DNA of 64,000 bases from Dirofilaria immitis (Eukaryota > Nematoda > Chromadorea > Rhabditida > Onchocercidae). Every line of letters starts with the position of its first letter. Position 1 is the stretch's first letter. The DNA lies in NCBI GenBank assembly GCA_024305405.1, contig JAKNDB010000109.1, positions 3,100,001 to 3,164,000 on the forward strand. The letters run 5' to 3'. Shown piece by piece: positions 1 through 11,407 of this stretch. Below the pieces are notes generated by a model that worked only from the letters and a program-made list of their open reading frames with translations, was not told the DNA's origin and made no database searches. A program made the translations under genes and the position numbers.

Positions 1-1054
1 TGCGAAATTATTTTAGTTCCTCCTTACAATAAAAGGCTTAACATTTATGCAGCTATTTCCTTCGATAATATACATTTATAAAGAAAATACTTTGTTGGAA
101 TGTTGACTGTTATCATCAGGAATTTGTTGTTGATGTTGTGAATCTTTTGGTTCTGCGGGCCAGCCACTTCCCTCGACTATAGGATTACTCATCAATAGTT
201 GAGTTATATCAGTCAGCCGCCTAGAAAACTTTTGTTATATTCATATTTTCACTCACTTTTGTTTAAAATGTGGAAGACATATATGTCACACATAAATGAA
301 TAGGCAGTAGTTACAGTTACAGAAAAAAACTTCTGCAATTGGCATAAAACATTGGAAATGTTAAAAGCAACTGTAAACAACGAAATTGACAAAAATCCAC
401 TGCTAATCAGGAGACCAATTAGAGTAGTAACGAATAACTCCTAAATGACTTGTAATAGAAAAATAACCGGATCGATTAACACAGCGGACATTAGGAAGCA
501 ATGGCAAGACAACATTCAACAGGGTAGGCAAAGAGATATGTCTGGCTGCTGAGAATAAGAGGCAATAAGAGCAGGTATTACAAAGAAAGCGCAACAAATC
601 AGAAACGCATAATTAAATCGAACTCGATATGAAAAAAGAAAAAAGTGATACTAAATGCTGTCTTATCAAACCAAGTACAGCAGATAGTAACAATAGAGCG
701 ACAAATATTGCATATTGTATCCCACCTTTTCCATGGTCACAACAATACTATCCCAAAGAATGACACCTGTCCGAAAGCTTATCTAGCGTGATAATTCCTT
801 TATTATATAAAGACTCCCAATAATTGAACATTTAAAGAATAGGATTTAATAATGAGATTCGACTGGAAAACTTTTTCTATTCTATAGGAGAAGTCAGTTG
901 TAAAAATTTTGGCTGAGTTACAAATCAATCATCAATTAATACATGAGTTAAAAAATTGGAGTAAAAATAGCTGTGGTTGAGTAAGTTTTGCTACTGCAGC
1001 GCTTTAACAATATAATTAAATACAGCAGTCCCGTAAATAAAACAAAATAGGCAT

Positions 1055-1125
1055 CTACGGTACCTCTTGCTTATCGAGCTGTAGGAAGTAACAATTTGTT
1101 TGCTGATAAAATATTTCCGGTAGCT
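1055..1125 (+). repeat. Repeat module A, copy 1 (isolated)
   Basis: About 70 bases nearly identical to 1620-1688; the only obvious difference is a C/T change near the start (GGTACCTC versus GGTATCTC). Similarity stops at a GGTAGCT motif, where the second copy continues into module B but this copy runs into unrelated sequence. It is the left-hand partial copy of a composite repeat whose full form lies 565 bases downstream. Confidence 0.85.
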
Positions 1126-1619
1126 AAACAGACAATCTCAACTATTAATATCTAACTAGCGAGTGAACAATATTGGAAGCGCAAAGCCAACCCCGGAATT
1201 CAATAATGTTAACATGGAATACGCTACGGTAAGTAATTGAACAGTTCTGATAATAAAAATGAAACAAAAGCGAACGTAACCGTGTAAAAATAAACGGTAC
1301 AAAAGGACATTAAATTTTCTACTTCGATCCCCTCATGCAAATGAATATATCCAGTCACTACATGAGTTTTATAATGTACAAATTTTTTAGTTACACCCTG
1401 GCAAATATTCTCATTTTAAACACTGAATTGAAATATCATCAAACTATATTTAAGTCACTTTCATATCATAGAAACAGGGCACTTTCAGCAAAATCGGCAA
1501 AATATCTAGAAAATTGCAGTACTGAAGTACGCAATGAAACGATAAATTGTATACTTTTATCAAGTAGTGCTAAGTTCAATTGTTATTACACAATACGGAA
1601 CTGCTTATCTATCTCTTGC

Positions 1620-1757
1620 TACGGTATCTCTTGCTTATCGAGCTGTAGGAAGTAACAATTTGTTTGCTGATAAAATATTTCCGGTAGCTTCCAGATCTAC
1701 TGGTCTTCCATATTTTCAACAGCCCTCAGCAACAGAACATTTCATATTTTTATGAAC
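1620..1757 (+). repeat. Composite repeat A+B, full copy
   Basis: Modules A (1620-1688) and B (about 1683-1757) are joined here. A is repeated alone at 1055-1125 and B alone at 2238-2311. An open frame runs through the join (SLAYRAVGSNN...FPVASRSTG) to a stop near 1755. The copies differ by several amino acid-changing substitutions, so selection as protein is not apparent. It may be debris of an unidentified repetitive element or of a duplicated gene. Confidence 0.85.
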
Positions 1758-2237
1758 ATCAACGATACAGAAAATGGATCTTCACTATTTTGTGCTTTAC
1801 AAGTATTGTCTAAAATGTGCTGGGATTCTTCATTTATAATCCAGAATTATTTAATAATGTCCGCATAGTCTAGAACTGCCATACGTAAAGTGAGTGGGGT
1901 AAGCTGTACATATTATTTTTTGCAATTACAAATCAACAGAGGAACATTTAGCCTTTGAAGGGAAGCACTCGTAACTTCTTCCTGCCAAACAGTTACTCAT
2001 TTTTACTATCTTCTAGCTGCTAATTTTTGTTCATTCGAAACCATAATAAGAAAAATGAAGAGTATAGTAATGCGGACAGTTTATGAAAGACTGTTACTCG
2101 AGAAAGCGCATGTATAAAATGAAGGTGAATTTAAATTTGTAGACCAGATGGAAACATGTAAACTAAGGAGACTTTTGATGGAAAACAGAACATTCATCGC
2201 GCCATTCTTCTTGATGATAATAACAAAAAGAGATGAA

Positions 2238-2311
2238 GTAGCTTCCAGATCTACTGGTCTTGCGTATTTTCAACAGCCCTCAGCAACAAAACATTTCATG
2301 TTTTTATGAAT
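2238..2311 (+). repeat. Repeat module B, copy 2 (isolated)
   Basis: About 74 bases closely matching 1683-1757, starting at the GTAGCTTCC motif where module A ends in the composite copy. Differences include CCA to GCG, ACAGAA to ACAAAA and CATATTT to CATGTTT. The left flank is unrelated to module A. Confidence 0.85.
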
Positions 2312-3317
2312 ATGAATGATGCAATACACTTAGTATAGCGCTCCGAGATCATAAAATTAATTTACAACGAACATTCATGGTGAATTGACGTTTAAATCTT
2401 GCAAAACTTTTTGCGGAGAAAGTATTGCTTACCCGATTCGCACATTCTATAAATGCACAAAGGACAGATAGCACAGTTGCAAGGTCATTACTAACTACGC
2501 AATTACCGGAAATATGCAGTCATTAAGTGAGTAATTTATTTGTGGCATGAACTATGTGCCGGACATGAACATGAAAGATGTCAGACCATTCTTTCAAATC
2601 GTTCTCCAATTAAAGTTCTTGTAGTATGTTGTTATGAGTATCAATAAGAAATAACAAAAATCTTGCACAATTTAACTTTTTATCGATGACATATTGAATG
2701 ACGATATGTTCACGCAAAATGCTTCTTCATCAATAATTACCAATTAAAAAAACAAAACAATTGATGGGTAAATATGTAGCGTATATTACTGAATAAGTTC
2801 GTAATATTATCAACATTACAAGACAATCAATGGCAAAAGGTTAATTAACGTGATGCCTAAATAAAGAATGAAAAGAGAATAACCAACGGTGGAGATGGAT
2901 GGAGAAGACAGAAACCTACGAAATTGCTCATGATTCTTCTGATACCAAAATGAGCAGCAGCCTCAAAAATCAGTACTACGGTTACAAAATTCGCTGATTA
3001 TGGCCAAAGGATGGAAGAGATTAGATAGAAAGGCATATCGCAGGCCTTATCCCTTCGAATTTTTGGGACAAGTCAAGCCGAAAAATCGCGTCGAGATACA
3101 GAGAGCGAGAGGGATACTGTTGGGAACTTTCATGGATTCCAATGCGGTAATAACAAGCAACAGCCACTACTCACATCCAGCACCATTCTCAATACCCCTC
3201 CATCTTATCCAACTATCTCCCCGCCCACTATCGAAGAAAAGATGAGGCAGAAAGAGAACAACGACGGAGAGAAAAGTGGGATGCCTCATGCTGCTCGTTC
3301 GCATTGAGGTAAGAGAG

Positions 3318-3377
3318 AGTAGCGCTGCTGCTACTTCTACTGCTACTGTTGCTGCTATTACTACTGCTGTCCATGCT
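3318..3377 (+). repeat. Imperfect CTG/CTA/TTG trinucleotide tract
   Basis: A run of about 20 imperfect three-base units (GCTGCTGCTACTTCTACTGC and onward) interrupted by single substitutions. It sits in the less AT-rich part of the gene-poor block. Translated it would give short leucine, alanine or serine/threonine stretches, but no supported reading frame spans it. Confidence 0.7.
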
Positions 3378-4461
3378 ATATTGCTGTTGCTATTTTGGGG
3401 CTGAATCGATTCGGTAGAATTACGGATTTAAGCCCATCTCTCCCTCCGTCTGTGTTTAGCAAATTGATTTCAGTCTTAAATATGTAAGAGTGTAAGTTCA
3501 GTTGGAGGCATCTCTAAAGGGCTGAGGGAAGTATCCTTCAATCGCAGAAGACGTCACATCATATTCCTCTTCCATACCATCTCCCATCTTATCAATCTTG
3601 TTTCGCATCAGAAAAGCTGTTTCCTTATGGTGTTTTAGAAAGGCGGCAAGAGGAAAAAGCACATTTTCCATTTGGGAATGATGTGATTAACGCTGCTTTG
3701 GCCAGGGTCGCAGAGGGTGAGGTTGGATCTGTGGTAATGATTTGTCTTTCATTATTTGCGGTAAATTGGGTTTCCATTGAGTCTTACTTTTCATTCTATC
3801 AAGGAAACAGAGGACATATGAAGTGGACATGAATGAGACAGACCATATCGGACAAGAAAAAAACCCTTTATCTGTTTTACCGACTTAGTGCTTGTTTGTC
3901 TACACATGGGAAATGAATTTTGGTTTGTCCCATAGGACTCGGTCAGAAACAGATATGTGATGAATTGATTACCGTATATGCGTAACTTCATTTTCATTGA
4001 TCGATACAATGACTCTCAGACTCGACATCAACGAATCCATCAATTAAGCTTTTTTAATGGTGTGAGGCACTCATTCATTTTTTTGCACTCAAATTTGCGG
4101 CATCCTGAATGGTCCTACCCTTTCTCAAATTAAGAAAATCAAACTATGTGGGAACTTTGTCTCTCTACTTGATTATCAAAATGCTGCAATAATTAAATAG
4201 TATTAATTTTTCAGTTTACAGACTCTCCATTTGTAAAAATGATTTAGTCGTTATTTTAGCTTACGGAAATGCGACAAAATTTAATATCACTGTGCTGTAA
4301 CAAATAAAAGACATCTTTTGACAACTTCGCGCTGAAATCGCGAAGAAGTTTTGTGACAAAAATTTAAGGATTCATTAGTGATTGTGTTAGAGATACATTA
4401 ATTTGTAGGTTCAGATGTTGTAAATTATATTATCATATTTATGTGCTCCAAATAAAGGCGA

Positions 4462-4709
4462 TGACTCTGATGACCTCAGAACTGACCTCGGGATGGCGTG
4501 AAGGATTCTAAGCATCAGCATCATTATTTTCCAGATGTGCTCCACGAAGTCGGTTGGATGAACAATATCGGAAGTCATAATGAGTTTCTTTTTCATATTA
4601 TTTCCGTTATTATCTTATCGAAATCTTAGTGCCTCTGGTGACCTCATAACTGATCTCGGAATGGTGCGAGGTATCCCAATCAGCAGTACCATTTTCGCCA
4701 GATGTGCTG
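4462..4709 (+). repeat. Diverged direct repeat, two copies
   Basis: Two roughly 80-base copies (4462-4542 and 4630-4709), with a spacing of about 168 bases. Both contain a block of the form CTSTGRTGACCTCA, then an ACTGAYCTCGG block, a CATCAGC or AATCAGC block, and an ending CAGATGTGCT. Divergence is considerable. No coding function is apparent. Confidence 0.65.
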
Positions 4710-6781
4710 GTAGCTAATCATATTGACCATATATTTTTTAGATAATAAAGTCAATACAGCAAAAACTGTATTTCCAAGTTTAGGAGTTGTTAGCAAGATG
4801 TGGACGGATTGTGGGACTAAGAGGTTATTGTGTTCTTGTAATCCTACCAAGGTTTTTTCTTTTTAATCAACCGTTTTCATGAATATGTTGTCGTTTCGTG
4901 CGGGAGAAACCAAAAAGTATTGATGGTGATGAAAAATTAATTTAACTAATGCCATTTCAATCTATGTATTTTATGTTGATAAACTCATTCACATTCATGG
5001 GAAAAATAAATCACTTCCAAACGATAAGGATCTTCCATGAAACAAGAATTATTATTAAGAGTTCGAGTGTGAACGATTGCGGTTTTCGCTAGTGTGCTTT
5101 GAATGCAAATTTTAACTTCCTTGGCTTTTATATGATTACCCAGCAATTTAGTCATTACACGGCGCAGTTTGCAAATTCTAAAAGAATATTTCGTAAGCCG
5201 TAAACATGGAAAGTTAATCGAAGAGATAGTTGACGATACGTTTAAGAGTGATTTTTTCCAGCGAGACAAATGGGACAAAAGTTATACGTTAGATGCTCTT
5301 CACGAATGTCTCTTTCTCAACTATATCTTAAAAAGTGAATCTAAATCCGTTTTTTACATTTCAGGCAAATGAGTATTCAAATATGATTCACGGAATGCAG
5401 GATTTATATAGGGAAAGTTCACTTTAAAAACTAGACGCATTTTAATAATTTTTGATACATAATAGCTCTTTAAGACCCGGAAACTAGCTCTAGTAATCCC
5501 AACAGTTGCTTCTACAAAGATGTTACCGCAGATCCTCTAAGCCGATCACTAAGCTGTTCAGTACTTCTAAAATCTAACAAAACACTCGTTTTGCTCTAAT
5601 TACTATTTTTAATCAAGGGACGATTGCTTTTACATAATCCTACAACACCGGTATAATTATAAGAGCACAGCAAATTCATTCATGCAAAAACAGTAGTGAG
5701 TATTCTAAACTCGACCAATTTCGGGGTTTTGGAAGAATCAGAAGATGCGTTGTACTTTTCATCCTGTTTATTATGAAACAGTATGGAGACGCCCTATAGA
5801 GATTCGAAAAGTTCTGCTGCCGTAGCGATTACAGTTATGCGGGAAATTATTTAGGATTCGCAACAACGATTTGGACAGAAACTCATGATCATCGGCATAG
5901 TGCAATGAAAACACTTTCCCCAGTTTTATTTGTTCGTATAAATATTATATAATAGTATAAAAACATCAAACCGTTCAAAATATCATCCATAAGAATTATA
6001 ATGACTAAAAGGTCGCAAATAAATGAGGCAGGTGTATTTTTTCAAGCATTATCGAGATTTTATTCAAGCATAGATAATATGTACAGTGTATTGGAGATCT
6101 ATGTCATCCAAATAACTAGAACAGTTAAGACATGCCTTCAAGGAAAAAATTATAGTGTTCTCCTCCAAGGAAAAGTGCTATGCAAATCAATGCGAACTGA
6201 TGAACTTAAGAAACCACTGTCAACCACGAGTTACCAAACGCTCTCTTATGTGCAGATCTATCAAACTGCTCTATACTTAAGGTTTGGTGTACATTGCAGG
6301 CGATACCGTATGCTTCTCCACAAACTAAGTATAGAACAACTGAAGAGATAAACGTATCTCAAAAATTGGCTAACCAACTCAATATATCATTACTAAATTA
6401 TATAAATGATACACTTGTACAGAAATTACTGAAAAACAAATGATATTTAAGTCTCTTCATTACTTTTGAAAACATGGGAGATTAAAATGCAATGGATAAC
6501 GAGAAATAATTAGAGCCATATTGATGACCCTCTTTCAGCTGCCAACCTGAAAGCACTGCTGATTAATCTGATTTCAAAAAGTTAGAACACATGGAATATG
6601 CATACAACACTCTTAATGTTTGCAGTTGTCAAAATGAACAGAGTACAGGGACCTCTTAAATTGGGATGATGTGGCGATAATGAAATGATGCTTTCAACTT
6701 TATCCTTTGTTGAATGATTCTGAAATGGGAATTATTGCAAATAGCATATTTACATTTTTGCACAGAGTAAACTCAATATTT

Positions 6782-9733
6782 TCAGTCGCTAACATCTTGC
6801 AGTTTACGAACGCGAGTACATGTGTGCATTCCAGCAGGACGATGTCGAGCACATAAAGTTTTCCCGCATCTGAAATACGATAGAAATAACAGATGTGATG
6901 TTAACAAAAGTAAACTGCTGCTTGGAATATTATTCACCTGCACTGAAATGCAACTGAAAAATTATTTAGTTTGACAGCACATGCACTGCAACGTTGCTGC
7001 GACTGGTACCCAATAAGAACTTTCTGCGCTCGTGAAACAGCTGAGGGACGACGAAATGCCGAACATGAAAAGTTTGCTTCGGTTATACGTCGACGTGGGA
7101 GATCATCATCGCTTGAGGTCACATCTGAGCCCTATAAAATTTAATTCACAACTTTTTATTCATCCTTTTCGCTGTAATTTATATTGACCAGCGCTGAAGT
7201 ATCAATATCAATCGTCACCAGAAAGGTGAGAGCATCAATATATGCGTGATTTATTTTCCATTTAAAATGCCTAGCAACATATCTGCCTGATTAAAAACAC
7301 TAACACAAAGATAAAAACAAGTTATTCTAATAAAAGTAATTTATAATTACTAATATGAACTGCTTAGACAAAAGGAATGTCTTTCGTATCTATTTGATGT
7401 ATATAAATCTAGCTTTCTGAAAATGGTTGCAGGTTCAGGCTTATATAAGCAGAGTGGGAATGATAAATTGAGATAACAGAGAATAAAAAAAAATATCGTA
7501 CTCTATGGTGATGAGAAAGAGTTGTAAGCGGTATTCTTGGTTTGCTTCTAGTTCGAGTTCTTTGAATTGTTGCGGATCCATTACCTGCCCCATGATGTTT
7601 ACGACGTACACGTAATCTAGAAACGGCTGGTTGAAGAATTAGATTCTTCTGAATGGAACTGCTGATGATCACGGCTTTGAACTGAAATGGAAGGAGAGCG
7701 GGATGTTGGTGGAAAGTAAGAATAAAGTGGCAGCAGTTAACCAGAATTTCTTACGCATCAAGATGAGCGAGGAATAAATAACAATATTGTATAACGGGTA
7801 CCTTCTGAATTCGTTGCTGAGGTCACAAACTACCATTCCGGAGGAAAATTCGGAACCATCCTCAGAATGAGTATTTAAGTCTGTTGTAGGTGAAGCTGCA
7901 CGCGGATTCATCATAATAAGCAGTCGATCACGAGCAGAATTATTCATTGGTTCGTTGTGGCAAACATTTGGAGCCTCCTCTGAAGAAAAATGATTTGAAG
8001 AAGCTGACTATTTTGAATCCTTTAAAATTTTCGAAAACGGAACCTTTGTTAGCATTTTGACGATTTCTTCTATCTCCATTTTTGCTCCAGATAATGCTGC
8101 AGTTTCGAAAACCTGAATAACATATATGTTAATGCTTACACTGGAAAATTTCTTCTGTTGTAGATACAAGCTAGTTGCATTGTAGTAGATGAATATTTTT
8201 TCAAATAAAACCTTGGCAGAAGAGCTAATACCACTGCAAGAACAGCTTTTATCATCATCACACTCCGTATCACCAGCAGAACTTTCTTTAGCACTCGTAT
8301 CTTCTGGAGCCGAAAGCACTTGCTTCTGAAATTTGGTTTATAAATATAAGTAACAATAGAGTTTTCTCATCATCGGTGAGAAAAAAATCGAAATTCTTTA
8401 GATTCTAGAACAAATCATTCGTCTTCCTAATTCATAATTACAGGCCAATTTGCAATACGAAAATGAATTTACCAGCGACTTTATCATTCCATTTGGAAGG
8501 ATAAAATTTATTTGAGAGGAAGAAGACAGTTTCAATCCTCAAAATACTGATGACGATAACATCATCCATAATATCTTTCAAAAAAAACTACAAAAAATAA
8601 AAATACTGCTAAAGAAGAAATATGCGAACGATTGTTTCTTGGCTTCGGATTAGATCTATTATTAAACACATATCGCATGGATGTAAAACCTACGCTAGCA
8701 TTTATAATCGGTTTCGCTGAAGCATTCTGTTTCATCTGCCGCCGCAATTCGCACATTCGGAATAGGGTTCGACGATTTTCATCCAAATTCTGTTCATCGA
8801 ACAAACGTAATTCTTCCCAACAATCTCCTTTATTTCTGCAATTATAAGGAGCTCACAAATTTCGATCTTTTAAAATACTCAAATACATCACTGATATGAT
8901 TTATTATACATTTTACAAATTATATAGAAAGAGATTTTTGAAAAGTCTAAGTCCAAAGTCTACTATTAATTACGTTACCATGTAATTATCATAACTGTGT
9001 ATGAAAAACACTAAAAATAGAAAAAACCAACTGCTCAGTTTGTACAGAACATGGAACTGCTGAAAGTTTCTCAGGAACTGTTAGTGCCAGAGGTCCCGAT
9101 CGTGTGATCACTACTAGACGCACTAGTGAGTTGTTTCGGACACCAAGTTCATACAGCAATGTTTGTCCACACAATTCCGATAACGATAAATCGTCGAAAA
9201 TTAAGCCTTGATGATATGGAAAAAGTCCTGTGCGATGCCAGATTTTCATCTAAAATTCGCAAATCTTGGTTTAATGTGGTTATCACTGATTACGACGTAA
9301 TATGGGAAATTCGTAAGGGAATGTTAGGGCATTATGTGTATCAATTTCGATTTGTTACACAATGATAGCAAATAATATACAAACATTCTTTAAGTAAAGG
9401 AGTTATATATAAACAGGTCAAAACTGCCAAAAACATGAGTATTATTGGATAAACGACTCGTACGTAAAGTAAAACGTTTGATGTACACTGTATAGAACGG
9501 GAGGAACAATCACGGATTTATTGACATTCAAGCAGTGTTTCAAATCTTAGTAGCTAGAAATACGCAAAAGGATCAATAACCTTTAAGCTGTCAACAGTCT
9601 CGCATAATGTTACACTTTCTTCCCATTTGTGGCCCGTTACTGATGAAATTAATATTGTGAAGCTTTTAATACTATTATAATCTGCCGATGAATTAATTTG
9701 CTTGCTACTACTACGCTCATCATTCGATGACAT
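6782..9733 (-). CDS. Ubiquitin-like and AN1 zinc finger protein (ZFAND4-like), multi-exon
   Basis: The protein starts MSSNDERSSS at 9733, ten bases after a TTTCAG acceptor that could be a trans-splice site. The first two exons (9733-9581 and from 9249) encode a ubiquitin-like fold: ...TVDSLK|MKIWHRTG, then QGLIFDD and LYELGVRNNS, followed by a SGPL segment typical of ZFAND4 proteins. Further exons at 8835-8607, 8325-8212 and 8112 to about 8044 encode a charged, low-complexity linker; others lie near 7960-7800 and 7676-7502. The exons at 7131-6938 and 6869-6782 carry a complete AN1 zinc finger: C-x2-C (CSAC), FQCRCGKTLC, ARH, then H-x-C before a TGA stop. The AN1 junction splices in phase. AN1/ubiquitin-like proteins are associated with ubiquitin and proteotoxic stress pathways; the role here is inferred from domains only. 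Borders of the middle exons are less certain. Confidence 0.75.
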
Positions 9734-11407
9734 TCTTAATATCCTGAAATTCATTAATCGATTGTACTTAGCAATTTGAATAACAAAAAATAGCAAATAA
9801 TTCGTTATTCTATGCATCGCATTTTTCTCTCGCCTTATTTGGGGTCTTTCGCAGCGAAATTCCCTTACTCCTATCATAAAAATGTTTCATCGGTACAACG
9901 ACGTAAACCCTTTCTTGATAGTTGGCAAGAAAAAGACAAGAGTTGTTTTAGAATTCCTCAATGTTAGCCCATAGTCACTCTCATTAACCAGCAAACATCT
10001 AACATATTGTATCTCACCAACAATGAAAATATGAAAAATCAAGGTTACCTCATTTTCTTCAGTCTTAGCCGACCGCAAAATACTGACCGGCCCTTTTATT
10101 GTCAGCTGAAAACCAACATTGGAATTGAAGAAATGAGTTAACGAGCGTTTTTGGAAGAGTTCCTCTCTTTTCGTCACATTTGGCGTTAGTATTATGTGGA
10201 GAAATAAGAAATCCCTTAATTCATTCACCTTTCTTCCAAAAATTTGGACATAAGATTCAGAATGATAAACAAAACTACAAGGCCTCATTTGTCATCTTAC
10301 TATTTCCATAACTTTTTTTTTAAATTACCGGTTTAAAGAATTTATCTCCTTTTTTAAATCATATTTCTGATTAGGGTTTTACTGTGTGAGAAAATCCAGT
10401 TTGAAAAGCATCTTTGCTCTTAAAAGCTTTTATCTAACACACCTCGTGATAATAACATGTAACACGCTTTCCAAGCATGTGTCCCATAATGAGCATCCTT
10501 CGAGATTGTACAATACGAACAACTAACAGTCAGATATGTGTATATATTTCTCGAGTATGTAAACATAAGTCCATTAATTCATGTTTATATTTTCTTTGTA
10601 CAAGTCTCAATTGAACTTAAAGTGCTACGTCAGATAAGTTTTTGACCCCACTAGTTCTTGTTATTGACGTGTTATTGAGTGCTCTAATGTTTCGAAGATA
10701 TTCATCATATATGTATTTATATGTTCAGTTGTTGTACCTTTTCTAATTCGTCCACTCCCGTAATAGGATTAATTTACATTTTCCGTATCCAAATGGGTTA
10801 TCTATAAACATCCGTTATTTTATACTATAATAATAGTTTCAAAGAGTATTTGTTATTAAATAAATTTTCTGCCATTAAATTGATTTGGAATATGCTTCTT
10901 GTTGGAAATTTCATGTGAAATTGACCTTCTTTGTACTGAGTGGCTTCCGAATAAATATCACATATCAGACTGAGAAAGGTCTTTGTATACAAATCAAATA
11001 TTTCTATTAAACTGCTTACGAGAACACATATTTGTACAAAGATGTGAAAAACACAATTTGCGGATCAGATGCGACAAGCGTATTTACTAAAGAGGAAATG
11101 CTATGAAGTTGACACGACTCTATTTTACTTTTTAGCATCACTTATAGTGCCAGATACCTTCACTGTCAGATATCTCATATGGGATCATTATAAAGCACAC
11201 AGTTAATAGGAGTACCATACTTCTACCTGTTCCTTTCATTATGCAGAAAAACGGCGATACGATTATGTTTACCTACATGTATGCCAAAAATGAGTTAGAG
11301 CAAAAAAAAATTGGCACAAATTGATTTCGTGATAATAAAAGGCTTATAGGCATAAAATGGCAGAGACTTTGCGATATTTCGTGGTTATAGAAATAATAAA
11401 ACAATGC
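9734..11407. other. Intergenic interval, one unexplained minus-strand frame
   Basis: Between two minus-strand genes. A 133-codon frame occupies 9887-10288 on the minus strand and has a usable donor (AATGAG|GTAACC), so it could be an upstream exon of the ZFAND4-like gene, but its translation matches nothing I recognise. The remainder (10.3-11.4 kb) is AT-rich with no supported feature. Confidence 0.45.

Larger units (their letters stand above)
1..6781. other. Gene-poor block with dispersed repeats
   Basis: No protein family is recognisable here on either strand. The open frames are short (at most about 116 codons), lack supporting splice structure and have AT-rich, low-complexity translations. 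The block holds the split A/B repeat at 1055-2311, an imperfect trinucleotide tract near 3320-3375, and a diverged direct repeat at 4462-4709. Composition is somewhat less AT-rich around 3000-3700. It could be intergenic DNA or hold untranslated exons of a gene I cannot see. Confidence 0.6.

Noticed and set aside
1567..1755. 62-codon frame through the A+B repeat as a small protein gene
   Set aside because: Copies differ mainly at amino acid-changing sites and two of the three copies are truncated, which fits repeat debris better than a conserved protein.
6001..6351. 116-codon open frame on the plus strand
   Set aside because: No recognisable domain, no splice or start context, composition like its AT-rich surroundings.
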